A stretch of 64,000 nucleotides of DNA from Dastarcus helophoroides (GCA_028583605.1 CM053335.1:15622553-15686552); one strand, 5' to 3'; shown: positions 44,396 to 55,830, numbered from the stretch's first letter. The notes: generated by a model not told the origin, from the letters alone. Made by a program: numbers and translations.

Positions 44396-46254
44396 AATGT
44401 ATAATTGAGTCAGATATTTGCTAGAATTCACCTCGGATGTCAATGGAATGCAAAGGAAGAGATAATTATAAAAATTACATCGTGTAATCGATACTTTAGA
44501 ATAACGGTCGTTCTGCTATCTGCAACTTTTGCCTTTCAGTTTGATATCAATGATAAACTTTCTTTGTTTGGCTTCAACACTGATAACTCACTTTCAAGTT
44601 CTGCTTATAGCGAAGCTACAATTGCTGTGGTGTTCTACAAAAATATTATGGACTTCCCCTAGTTATGTTGGGGACATTTTGGATAGCGTATACAATACAA
44701 TATTTTTTATACAGTACGTTGTAATATCACCGCGCCGTTTGGTTCATAATAGTCAGAAAGTAAACAAAGTAATTGATAAATAGTTCATTTTTAAACCTAA
44801 ATATTTTGCTTCCTTGTTGTCATTCGTTCGAACGTACTACCTAGTACTTATCCTTTAACCTTGCAGTGGAAATTTCTATATAATAATTACTAATTACGAA
44901 TAAACCCAAATAACTCAGTATAAACGAAAATGTTTTGATTTTGTCTGTTTACAGTAAAAAAGGACATAAGTATTTAGATCTTACAGTTTGTTTTATCTCG
45001 CCACGTGTAATAAGTTTGTTTTTGTACTTATATAGCCGAGATAAATTTTATAAATATGTCTTTGTACCGAATTAGATACAAAATTATTTTTATTTCATTC
45101 TTAATACTCCTGAATTTTACTAAAACGACAAACAGTTTATCTGGATGTATGTAGTTAAAATTTCATTACTGACGTACGTAAGTTGTGACTAATGATAAAG
45201 AAAAATTGTCGTTATTGGTATCCGATATTATCTATTTAATTAGCTAGTTGTGGAAAACTATAAATTGAAAAGTATTCTTTATAATCACTTCTAGCATTAA
45301 ATCTGTTCATGGTAATAATATTGTCGTCTTGTTTAATGAACCTACTGGACTAGTCTGAATAATTACTTAAGTATCGTCTGCGGTCACTCTACGACTCCGT
45401 GGTTATATCAAATCGTAATTTGGTAAGAAATTTCCAAATTTTAATAAACACAAACAACTTTTGAATCATTAAAAAAAAATGATTCCTCTTGTTCAAGGTG
45501 ATTACTCATAACGCCCAAACTGGTATAATCAGTTGTTTATTCTTACCAAAAAGTGATCATCTTCTTTAGAACTGTTACAAATATCTTTTTTTATCCTATG
45601 TTGGATTTTCTTCCACTGCAAGATGGTATTCTTCTACATTTTTAAGATTTTCGTAGTTGGCTTTTCATAACTTCGTAGCCGACTACGAAAGTCTTACAGA
45701 ATATGGAAGAATGCCATCTCGTGGCAGAATTTTTCGCAGTCGATTACCAAAAATTGGGTTTCCCCAAACAGCGTTTTCCCATTAAATGTTTAAACCTAGT
45801 AAAAATATTGAAGAAGCAAAAGATAATCTAGGGTACATTCAACGGTCGACGTGACTTGACATCGCTTAAATTATAATTCAAGCTCCTTACTATTGTAACG
45901 TAAGCATTGTCTAGCTTCTAAATTTCGAATTAGGCCACTTATTGAACGGATATAATAGAAATAAGAGCCTGCCGGAAGCTCTGCAGAATTAGCCGGACAC
46001 GCGCAGAATCCGTGTTTTTGTGGCTTTTTAAGATCGTAATTGTGTTTTTTTTTTGTACATTTACTCTAAGTAAAATATGGGTATCGTTCTTTGAGATCTA
46101 AACTCTGTTCTAAAGAAATCTGCGCTCAGCATCCCTACTTCTTTAGCAAAAAATGAGGCGGTCAAATTTTAATAGACACACTCGCGGCTTGACATTTAGG
46201 AATTGGCCTTAATGCCACACGCATAATTTCGTGGATAAAATTCTATTATTAAGA
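44396..46254. other. Unique gap between the two satellite arrays
   Basis: About 1.9 kb without satellite units. Open frames at 44405-44662 and 44529-44783 overlap in different frames and resemble nothing I know; I do not call them genes. A foldback hairpin is entered separately. Confidence 0.45.
45612..45727. repeat. Foldback hairpin, ~50-bp arms
   Basis: Arm 45612-45661 pairs with 45678-45727 with about 85% complementarity around a 16-nt loop. The arms contain 'agatggtattcttctac' and 'gaagaatgccatctc'. It could be a small foldback transposon or an expressed hairpin RNA; nothing in the sequence separates the two. Confidence 0.75.
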
Positions 46255-46432
46255 AACATAATCCAGGATTATATGGTGTTTTCAGCGAGCCACATACATT
46301 ATTTGATTGTTATTACTCGTTATTTGTAATTTCACGTTACTTTTATCTTCCCCTTCAGCATTTATTAAATAATTCAAGCCGCCAGTCTGTGTAGACGTAT
46401 TGTAAAATCATCAACCGGCGTTTTGAAAATAT
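46255..46432 (+). repeat. Direct repeat flanking array B, left copy
   Basis: About 180 bp matching 52095-52280 (shared 'ataatccaggattat', 'tatttgattgtt', 'gcatttattaaataatt', 'tcatcaac'), with scattered substitutions. The pair brackets array B. Confidence 0.85.
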
Positions 46433-49331
46433 TGGACCAAAAAAACGCGTTTTTTTTTCTGTCAGTGTCCGGCCAGCGGTATACGCTACAAAGTTGAGAA
46501 GAAATTGTGGTATCTCCTGATTAGCTAAACTGAGATTGAAACGACATTAAGTAGCTGTAAAACTTCCAAAGGTTTTCCACACATTCACTCGATTTGCATC
46601 AAGTTACTAGATTATATAGATATTAGATAGATTGCTAGCAAATACTGCCTGTAGCATCTAGTCAGCTAAGATGCTTATTATAAAATGACTCACATTTTGT
46701 CCTTTTAGGGTTAGTTGTTACCTTAAAAACCTAAATAGTTAATCCAAAAATCCTATCTGCTTCTTTCTGTCAATATCCGGCAGGCAATATAAGTTGCAAA
46801 TTTGAGAAGAAATTTGCGGTACTTCGACTTAACCAATTTGAATTTTAAAAGACTCTCTATTCCAAAAATGTTCCATACTTTCCGTCGATTTTCACATAGT
46901 TTTCTAGGTGATTAGCAAATATGATTTCTAGTATTTGGTAATCATGAGACGACCCACATTACGGCCTCTTAGGAGGGGCTGTTAACTCGAAAACCCAAGT
47001 ACTTGATCCACAAAACCTGCTTCTTTCTGTCGATGTCCGACAAGTGTTATACGTTACAAAATTGAGGAAAGAAGATGGTTTCTTGGGTTAATTACACCAA
47101 AATTAAAACAATTTGAAGCAGCTTTAAACTTCCGAGGATGTTCAGATCAGCCATTACCTTAATAACGTAAGCAGTTGAGCCAAGAATCGATTCCGTTTTT
47201 TTCTGTCAATGTCCGGCAAGCGATATATGCTACAAAATTGAGCAGAAATTGTGATATCTCAGATTAGCTAAACCAGAATTGAAACTACATTAAGCAACTG
47301 TAAACCTTTCGAAGGGGACCCACACATTCACTCGATTTGCGTCAATTTACTAGGTGGCTAGCAAATTTTGTCTCTAGTATTTAGTCAGCTGCGCTAGTCA
47401 TCATAAAACCGCTCACATGTTGTTCTTTTAGGGTCAGTTCTAGCTTAAAAACCTAAGTAGTTAATCCAAAAATGTTATCTGCTTCTTTCTGTCAATATCC
47501 GGCAAGTGATATATGTTGCAAATTTGAGAAGAAGTTTGCGGTACTTCGACTTAACTAATTTGAATTGTAAAAGATTGTCTCTTCCGAAAATGTTCCATAC
47601 TTTCCGTCGATTTTCACACAGTTTTCTAAGTGATTAGCAAATATGATTTCTAGTATCTGGTAATGATAAAAAGACCCACATTACGTCCTTTTACGAGGGG
47701 CTGTTAATTCGAAAACCTAAGTACTTGATCCACAAATCCTGCTTCTTTCTGTCGATGTCCGACAAATGCTATACAAAATTGAGGAAAAAAGATGGTTTCT
47801 CGAGTTAATTATACCAAAATTAAAACAATTTGAAGCAGCTTTAAACTTCCGAGGATGTTCAGATCAGCCATTACCTTAATAACGTAAGCAGTTGAGCCAA
47901 GAATCGATTCCGTGTTTTTCTGTCAATGTCCGGCAAGCGATATATGCTACAAAATTGAGAAGAAATTGTGCTATCTCGGATTAACTAAACTAAAATTGAC
48001 ACGACATTAATTAGCTGTAAAACTTCCGAAGGTATCCTCACACATTCACTCGATTTGCGTGCGTTTACTGGGTGGCTAGCAAATTTCGTCTCTAGTATTT
48101 AGTCAGCTGCGCTAGTCATCATAAAGCGGCTCACATGTTGTTCTTTTAGGTCAGTTCTAGCTTAAAAACCTAAGTAGTTAATCCAAAAATGTTATCTGCT
48201 TCTTTCTGTCAATATCCGGCAAGTGATATACGTTGCAAATTTGAGAAAAAAATTGCAGTTTTTCGACTTAACTAATCTGAATTTTAAACGACTCTAAGGG
48301 ACTATTAATCTTCCGAAAAAGCTCCATCACCTTCCCTCGATTTTGACACAGTTTATTAGGTTATTAGCAAATATGATGTTTAGTATCTGGTATCATAAAA
48401 AGAATTGTGTCCTCTTGGGATGGGTTGTTAATTTGAAAATGCAAGGAGTTGGTTCACTATTTGCTTCTTTCTGTCGGTGTCCGGCAGATGCTATTCGTTA
48501 CAAAATTGAGGAAAAAAGATGGCTTAGGGAACAAATGGTTTCTCGGGTTAATCAGATGAAAATTAAAACAACTCGAAGGAGCTTAAAACTTCCGAAGATA
48601 TTTCGATCAGCTTCTTTAAAAATAAACAGTTGAACCAGAAATCGATTCTGCTTTTAACTGTCAATATCCGGCAAGCGATATTTACTGCAAAATTGAGAAG
48701 AAATTGCTGTATTTTGGCTTAACTAGACTGAAATTACAAAGACTTTAAAGAGCAATATAACGTCCGAAGATGCCTCATGCGTTCTGTCGATTTTCCTTAA
48801 GGTGTTAGGTTAGTAGTAAAGGTTTACCTATAGTGGATAGTTGGCGATGCTAGTAATCCTAAAATGACCCATATTTATTCATTTAGAGTCAACTTAAAAA
48901 CCTACTTTAGCCGCGACGGCGTCTTTCTGTCAATATCCGGCAAGCGATATACGTTGCAAATTTGAGAAAAAATTTGCAGTATTTCGACTTAACTAATCTG
49001 AATTGTAAGCGATTCTAAAGGGCTATTAATCTTCCAAAAAAGCTGCATACCTTCCGTAGATTTTAACACAGTTTACTAGGTTATTAGCAAATATGATTAT
49101 TAGTATCTGGTAATCATAAAACAAATTGTGTATTTTAAGGATGGGTTGCTGATTTGAAAATCCATGGAGTTGATCCACTATTTGCTTCTTTCTGTGGGTG
49201 TCCGGCAGATGCGATACGTTACAAAATTTAGGGAAAAAATGGTTTCTCGGGTTAATCAGACCAAAATTAAAACAACTCGAAGGAGCTTAAAACTTCCGAA
49301 GATGTTTAGGTCTTCCACTTTAAATTTTGGT

Positions 49332-49561
49332 GGAATGGACTGGTCCTTGGTTATGTTCAAAAATTGAAATTCAAATCTTGTCCCCGGGAACCAAGAAAGA
49401 TTAAAAACACAACAGAGGTTGCTCTAACGCGTTTCGATAGCCAAGCTATTATCTTCAGAGAGATACTGAAGATGATAGCTTGGCTATCGAAACACGTTAG
49501 AGCGTTGTGTTGTGTTTTTTAATTTGTCTTGGTTTCAGGGGACAAGATTTGAATTTCAAGC
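49332..49561. mobile_element. PLE-end foldback, copy 1 in array B
   Basis: It runs from 'ggactggtccttggttat' through 'ttgtccccgggaaccaag', the minus-strand hammerhead core (49422-49463), then the opposed + strand copy (49466-49503) and 'tttcaggggacaagatttg'. The two halves pair over roughly 95 bp. Flanks are satellite ('actttaaattttggt' before, 'ctactttaaaaataaac' after). Confidence 0.88.
49420..49466 (-). ncRNA. Hammerhead-type motif, foldback copy 1
   Basis: The minus strand has CTCT, CTGAAGA, TAATAGC-TTG-GCTATC, GAAA, CGCGTT, AGAG. The core boxes are intact; the outermost stem II pair is A with C. The opposed + strand copy keeps CTGAAGA, a perfect stem II and GAAA but lacks a stem I partner. 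Confidence 0.5.
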
Positions 49562-50442
49562 TACTTTAAAAATAAACAGTTGAACCAGAAATCGATTCTG
49601 TTTTTTTCTGTCAATGTCCGGCAAGCGATATATACTACAAAATTAAGAAGAAATTGCTATATTTTGGCTTAACTAGACTGAAATTACAAAGACTTTAAAG
49701 AGCAATATAACGTCCGAAGATGCCTCATGCATTCTGCTGATTTTTTTAAAGGTGTTAGTTTAGTAGTAAAGGTTACCTATAGTGGATAGTTGGCGATGCT
49801 AGTAATCCTAAAATGACCCATATTTATTCATTTTGAGTCAACTTAAAAACCTACTTTAGCCGCGACGGCGTCTTTCTGTCAATATCCGGCAAGCGATATA
49901 CGTTGCAAATTTGAGAAAAAATTTGCAGTATTTCGACTTAACTAATCTGAATTGTAAGCGATTCTAAAGGGCTATTAATCTTCCAAAAAAGCTGCATACC
50001 TTCCGTAGATTTTAACACAGTTTACTAGGTTATTAGCAAATATGATTATTAGTATCTGGTAATCATAAAACAAATTGTGTATTTTAAGGATGGGTTGTTG
50101 ATTTGAAAACCCAAGTAGTTGATCCACTGTTTGCTTCTTTCTGTCGGTGTCCGGCAGATGCTATACGTTACAAAATTTAGGGAAAAAATGGTTTCTCGGG
50201 TTAATCAGACCAAAATTAAAACAACTCGAAGGAGCTTAAAACTTCCGAAGATGAAGATCAGCTACTTTAAAAACAAACAGTTGAACCAGAAATCGATTCT
50301 ATTTTTTTCTGTCAATATCCGGCAAGCGATATATACTGCAAAATTGAGAAGCAATTGCTGCATTCTGGCTTAACTAGGCTGAAATTACAACGACTTTAAA
50401 GGGCAATATAACATCCGAAGATCTTCTATTTTAAATTTTGGT

Positions 50443-50671
50443 GGAATGGGCTGGTCCTTGGTTATCTTCAAAAATTGAAATTCAAATCTTGTCCTCCGGA
50501 ACCAAGAAAGATTAAAAACACAACAGAGGTTGCTCTAACGCGTTTCGATAGCCAAGCTATTATCTTCAGAGAGATACTGAAGATGATAGCTTGGCTATCG
50601 AAACACGTTAGAGCGTTGTGTTGTGTTTTGTAATTTGTCTTGGTTTCAGGGGACAAGATTTGAATTTCAAG
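50443..50671. mobile_element. PLE-end foldback, copy 2 in array B
   Basis: Same structure and nearly the same sequence as 49332-49561, 1,111 bp further on. The same left junction ('ttaaattttggtggaatgg') shows amplification of one insertion and not independent insertion. Confidence 0.88.
50531..50577 (-). ncRNA. Hammerhead-type motif, foldback copy 2
   Basis: Core boxes and stems as in copy 1 (CTGAAGA, stem II with TTG loop, GAAA, CGCGTT, AGAG). Confidence 0.5.
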
Positions 50672-51391
50672 CTTCTTTAAAAACAAACAGTTGAACCAGA
50701 AATCGATTCTGCTTTTTTCTGTCAATGTCCGGCAACCGATATATAATGCAAAATTGAGAAGAAATCGCTGTATTTTGGCTTAACTAGATTGAAATTACAA
50801 CGACTTTAAGGAGCAATATAACGTCCGAAGATGCCTCATGCATTCTGTCGATTTTCCTTAAGGTGTTAGGTTAGTAGTAAAGGTTACCTATAGTGGATAG
50901 TTGGCAATGTTAGTAATCCTAAAATGACCCATACTTATTCATTTAGAGTCAACTGAAATACCTACTTTAGCCGCGACGGCGTCTTTCTGTCAATATCCGA
51001 CAAGCGATATACATGGCAAATTTGAGAAAAAATTTGCAGTATTTCGACTTATTTAATCTGAATTGTAAGCGACTCTAAAGAGTTATTAATTTTCCGAAAA
51101 AGCTCCATACTTTCCGTTGATTTTGACACAGTTTATTAGGTGATTAGTAAATGTGATGTTTAGTATCTGGTAATCATAAAACGAATTGTGTCCTTTTAGG
51201 ATGGGTTGTTAATTTGAAAATCCAAGAAGTTGGTCCACTATTTGCTTCTTTCTGTGGGTGTCCGGCAGATGCAATACGTTACAAAATTTAGGGAAAAAAT
51301 GGTTTCTCGGGTTAATCAGACCAAAATTAAAACAACTCGAAGGAGCTTAAAACTTCCGAAGATGTTTAGGTCTTCCACTTTAAATTTTGGT

Positions 51392-51618
51392 GGAATGGAC
51401 TGGTCCTTGGTTATGTTCAAAAATTGAAATTCAAATCTTGTCCCCGGGAACCAAGAAAGATTAAAAACACAACAGAGGTTGCTCTAACGCGTTTCGATAG
51501 CCAAGTTATTATCTTCAGAGAGATACTGAAGATGATAGCTTGGCTATCGAAACACGTTAGAGCGTTGTGTTGTGTTTTTTAATTTGTCTTGGTTTCAGGG
51601 GACAAGATTTGTATTTAA
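51392..51618. mobile_element. PLE-end foldback, copy 3 in array B
   Basis: Third copy with the same left junction, 949 bp after copy 2. Its minus-strand hammerhead (51482-51523) has a G-to-A change in stem II (AATAAC against GCTATC), which should weaken it. Confidence 0.88.
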
Positions 51619-52094
51619 AGCTACTTTAAAAACAAATAGTTGAACCAGAAATCGATTCTGCTTTTTTCTGTCAATGTCCGGCAAGCGATATATATTGCAA
51701 AATTGAGAAGAAATTGCTGTATTTTGGCCTAATTAAACTGAAATTACAACGACTTTAAGGAGGAATAAAACGTCCGAAAATGCCTCGTACGTTCTATCGA
51801 TTTTCATTAAGGCACTAGATTAGTAATCAATGTTGCCTGTAGTGGATGGTTAGCGATGCTAGTAGTCATAAAATGGCCTCTATTTATTCATTTCAGTCAA
51901 ATATTAACTTAAACACCCACTTTACCCACAACAGCGTTTTTCTGACAATGTCCGGCAAGCGATATATGCTACAAAAATTAAGAATAAATTGTGGTTTTTC
52001 GGTTTAATCAAACTGTAATTGAAACGGCTCTAAGGAGGTGTAAAACTTTTGAAGTTGTCCCATGCGTTTTGTCAATAATTCTAATATTCAGAAA

Positions 52095-52280
52095 AAAAAA
52101 TGTATAATCCAGGATTATGGGCTGTTTTAAGCGAGCCAGATAAATTATTTGATTGTTGTTACTCGTTATTTGTAATTTCACCTTACTTTATCTTCCCCTC
52201 CAGCATTTATTAAATAATTGAAGTCACCAGTTTAAGTGTACGCACGTTAAAAAGGTCATCAACCCGCGTTTTAAAAGTAT
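52095..52280 (+). repeat. Direct repeat flanking array B, right copy
   Basis: Partner of 46255-46432. Confidence 0.85.
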
Positions 52281-53779
52281 TGTGTATTTACATTGTTATT
52301 AACCAATGAATATATTCAGTTCAGGATAAGAAATGACGCTTTAATTGACGAGATGAATCTGGTTAGAGCAATTTTTATGATCATATACATTTTCGCACCA
52401 ATGACGTTTGAGGTTTGCCATTTTTTTTAATTGGACTATCTCAGCGATGTGTTGATTGCTTTTTCGATAATGTGGAACATTTTCACACTTTATTGAACAA
52501 GTTGAAGCAGTTTCTTGACGTGATCTAATTTCCAAAAATGTGGTTAAAAAAAAGGAAACGTAGCTTTGAAGAGTTCGATTGCAGAATGATGTTTTGTTCA
52601 AATTCGTTAATACGAGCATGTAGTTGCCAAACGGTATGTGTTGAGTTGAAAAGTTGCCCCCTATCATATCAGGTGACGTGGCCTGACCATTACATTAAAA
52701 TGATCCTACTCGCAACGTTACGATAAGTGGTTCCCTATTGTTAAATGACGTTGACGTCGCTGGTTATGTACATAGAAGATGGAAAAAGGTTATTTACTCA
52801 TTTTGGATATAATATTAGTTTGGGAATATCTGGGACAGTTTTAAGGGATAACATATGTCCCATTACCTTCTCCAACTTGAGAGGTATTTCTGTTCGAATT
52901 TTCGTCAAAATCGATTTGGTATTTTAGCCGTAAAAAGCGGACAAACAGGCAGACAACACCCTTTCGCAGTTGCATATAATTTAGGATATTGACGGCACGT
53001 TTCAACATTCCCAAGAGTCACGTTCCAACTGTTGATTAAATTTTACTAGATAAGTGGGCTACTGTCATGCTTGTTGGCGGTTTTTAATCCAATATTAACA
53101 TAAACAATAATTTATCGCGCAGTCGACATGAATGAAGTAACTTCCGTGACTCGATTCAGCTTCCTAATTCAGAGTGAAGTATCCCAAAACGTTCAAACTT
53201 CCTGACTTCCCCTACCGTAGTTTAATCGAACTGCGATTTGTTGTCATATGATGCAAGATTGCGATCGCGATTTAATTTTTTTTACGCGGCATTGTCCGAA
53301 TGCTGGGCACCAAATATGCTGTCACTGTTTGTCCGAGCATTTATCGCTTTTAATTAAATTATCACATTTTGTAAAGATCGTCTTTATTCGAGTTATTGAT
53401 AAGATACGCGGCTTAGCCATAAGTATGACCTTATCTGATGCGCGTTGTTTGCTTTGTTGTTACAGATGTAGTGAAGTTACACATAGTTGCGAAAATGTCC
53501 TTATCTTTTTGTGTTTTTTAATTGTCAATTGCCAACGAACGGTATCAGATTTCGGAAAGGTCAGATCGATTTATCTATTCAAGGTAATTACGCCTCAATT
53601 TCGTATTCATTTTTCACAAAATTTGGCTGCAACCTCTAACTGATTCAGATTTATTTGTATTAACTTTTATGGTTTATTTGTTGCTACTGAATCCATACAA
53701 CTGTGCGTATTTTAAGTCGTGGTCTTTTGTGCAAATTGAGAAGATAACCTTACTCGTCATAAATTTAACGACCAATTGA
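52281..53779. other. Unique sequence, no gene recognised
   Basis: Open frames at 52341-52667 (-) and 53248-53643 (+, Cys-rich, 131 codons) resemble no family I know and lack promoter or splice support. A segment at about 52,880-52,960 ('cgtcaaaatcgattt' then 'gcggacaaacaggcagac') resembles the 3' tails of insect non-LTR retroelements and the duplicated motif at 53.85 kb. Confidence 0.4.
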
Positions 53780-54075
53780 TTTTAATGACATTTAACCTTA
53801 AAAAAATTGTTAATATGGCGAAATTCCACCAGAAAATTAGCCTAAAAGTTGCCCAAGATAGAATTCTGTCGTTTAGTGAAAGCTTCGTTAAAATCGATTT
53901 AGTCCTTTGGGAGATTAGTCCGGACAAACAGATGGACAGGCAGGCAAAAATTTGTGGCCTAAAAGCTGCCCAAAGACAAGTTCTATCTTTTAGTGAAAGT
54001 TTCATCGAAATCGATTTAGTCGTTTACGAGATTAGCCTGGACGAAGAGACGGACAGACAGACGAAAATTTTAAAA
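53780..54075 (+). repeat. Tandem pair of retroelement-tail-like motifs (~120 bp each)
   Basis: Two diverged copies (about 53842-53960 and 53961-54075) share 'tagtgaaag.ttc', 'aaatcgatttagtc', 'gagattag' and an end rich in 'gacagacag'. A stretch reading 'TTTCATCRAAATCGATT... GAGATTAG...GACAGACAG' is common in dispersed insect repeats. The 103-codon frame across it is a reading of the repeat. Confidence 0.65.
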
Positions 54076-54289
54076 ACATCTACTTAAGTATTTACAATTA
54101 TGTGGGAAACGATAACCAGGATGTACGATGTAACTAAAGTCACAAAGGTCGCTAGTAGAGGTTAGTTAAGTGTATTATGGGTTGCATAACATCCATTGAA
54201 TACAAAGGCCTTCGATGTGACATTCGTTTAGATTTGTTAAACTCAGCAAATAATATCAATTGAATGTTCCGTAATGAAACACTGGAACG

Positions 54290-54395
54290 CGCTACAAGTT
54301 GAAAATATTTACAACCAACAACCATAGACCGATTTCGGATGAACGTACCTGCTAAAAGTTGAAAATATTTACAATCAACAACCATAGACGATTTC
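54290..54395 (+). repeat. Short direct duplication
   Basis: 'gttgaaaatatttacaa.c', 'aacaaccatagac' and 'gatttcg' occur at about 54299-54338 and again at 54358-54396, about 59 bp apart. Confidence 0.8.
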
Positions 54396-54571
54396 GCGTT
54401 ACTTTGACCAAGAAACGATACGATCTTATAGAAGTATGTTTTGGAACCACATTCACTTCAATATTATTACGAAACATTTCATTTTCATTACGAAGTTATC
54501 CGATTTACAAAACAAAATTTATTTTGTTGATAAAATTAAATAACTAAAAACCTTAACTTTTCTTGTTCCAG

Positions 54572-54761
54572 GTGCTTCGAAAATGACATTAAGCAGTACC
54601 CCCGTGGCTGGCATCCGAGGACAATACAGAGAGAGAAGACCCGGGAGACCCCCAAGCGGTAAACGCTTGGCAGCAACGAAAGAGATGCCCGGTAAAATAA
54701 GAGCCGCCTATAGGCGCAGTTTGGTCGATCCTTGTGATAATTCAAATGACAGCGGCCTTGG
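54572..54761 (+). CDS. First coding exon of an unidentified gene
   Basis: The exon is bounded by a good acceptor (tttcttgttccag, ending 54571) and a strong donor (GG|GTAAGT at 54762). The ATG at 54583 lies 11 bases inside the exon and opens 59 codons plus 2 bases, so the intron is phase 2. The local base composition is far richer in GC than the surroundings. The protein starts MTLSSTPVAGIRGQYRERR, is strongly basic, has an AT-hook-like RRPGRPPSGKR (residues 18-28), and ends with SLVDPCDNSNDSGLG. The acidic DSG resembles a phosphodegron but lacks the full DSGxxS pattern. I do not recognise the family; a nuclear regulatory protein is a guess. The 5' exon may be at 35.7 kb. Confidence 0.65.
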
Positions 54762-55090
54762 GTAAGTAATCAAATGTTGGCTAATTATTGGATAAAACCG
54801 ATAACGAGGTCAAAAGTCAGCGAATTTGGGGTGTGCGATGATTTTTTTATCAAAATACCACTCGAAACTAGCAACAATTAATTGCATCGACGAGTCAGAT
54901 AGCGATTTATTGTTTTTTTAACTGTTTAAGATAATCGGGTCTGAAAAAACAGTTCAATTACATTAAATGGGACAAATTTGATTGCAACAAATAAATTTTT
55001 AGTAGATAAAGTTCAAATGTTTTAGTTTTTCCCGGATTTTTTATTAGATTCCTAACTATATATTAATCTTGATACAATTTTTAATTCTGT
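54762..55090. other. Intron sequence after the coding exon
   Basis: AT-rich; nothing else seen. Confidence 0.4.
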
Positions 55091-55640
55091 AGCATACAGT
55101 TATTAAGTAATTAGTTTCGAAATTTAATATGTTCTCGAAATTTAATATGTTCTCGAAATTTAAAATGGTTTTCAATTTTTTGGAATAGAATTTCGAGGTG
55201 AAATCCAAAATTTCGACAAAATATAATTTAATAAAAAAATCTCAAAGTTTCTAACTAAGATTCGCATTTTTGAGATTTGTTTTCGTTAAAATATATTTTT
55301 TCTTGACGTTTAGACTTGTTTCTGCAACTTTCACTTTTATGAGGAAATGTCCACATTTTTCTCGAATTTTCAAGTTTAAGCTCGTCGTCTTTATATTTTT
55401 TAGATTTATTTTTTCTTCAAGCTTAGACTGTAGTTTGATTTCGAAATTGAATTTTAAATTTTATAATCGAAATTACAAAATTTAAATCGAGGGTTTCACA
55501 GTTTCTGCTTAAAATTCGACGTATTTTAAATTTCGAGTTTAACCTCGAAATGTCCACTTTTAATCTAAATTTTGATTTTTTTTTTAATTTCGATTTAAAA
55601 TTTTTACTAGACTTTTTGACTTTTTTCCAAACTTGGGTAC
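55091..55640. repeat. Degenerate TTTCGAAATTT repeat, mainly T-rich
   Basis: It resembles the A-rich family of 1-1465 and 28.9-35.2 kb but reads mostly in the opposite orientation and is more decayed. A 20-bp stretch ('ctcgaaatttaatatgtt') is repeated at about 55117-55152. Confidence 0.6.
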
Positions 55641-55715
55641 TTCTTGGTTTTTCTTTTTTTGCTTAACTGTCAAATTTGTATGCTTGTAAAAGCACCAAGA
55701 TTTTGGCATCTAATT

Positions 55716-55830
55716 AATTAATTATTTTATTTTTAATTATTTTATTATTAATTAACTTTAATTATTTTATTATTAATTAACTTTAATTATTTTATTATTA
55801 ATTAACTTTATTTAATTTATTATGAATTAG
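55716..55830. repeat. 25-bp tandem repeat
   Basis: Perfect 25-bp copies of 'tttattattaattaacttta' plus 'attat' start at 55741, 55766 and 55791, with degenerate copies on both sides. Confidence 0.92.

Larger units (their letters stand above)
46440..52078 (+). repeat. 275-bp satellite family (TGTCCGGCAAG), array B
   Basis: More diverged units in + orientation with boxes such as 'ctgtcaatatccggcaag' and 'ctgtcggtgtccggcag'. Higher-order repetition is clear: about 47.0-47.75 kb repeats at 47.75-48.45 kb, and the 48.6-49.35 kb block recurs at 49.6-50.45 and 50.7-51.4 kb. Three foldbacks of PLE ends are part of the repeated block. I call no gene; short frames such as 48343-48633 are readings of the repeat. 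Confidence 0.92.

Noticed and set aside
44405..44783. Two overlapping + strand frames of 84-85 codons
   Set aside because: They overlap in different frames with no recognisable domain; at most one could be real and nothing favours either.
36896..52000. Conserved box as a CENP-B box
   Set aside because: TGTCCGGCAAG lacks the CENP-B consensus (TTCG....A..CGGG), so only a general protein-binding hypothesis is kept.
53248..53643. 131-codon Cys-rich frame on the + strand
   Set aside because: Cysteine spacing fits no zinc-binding domain I know, codon use looks random and there is no splice or promoter support. I left it as unassigned.
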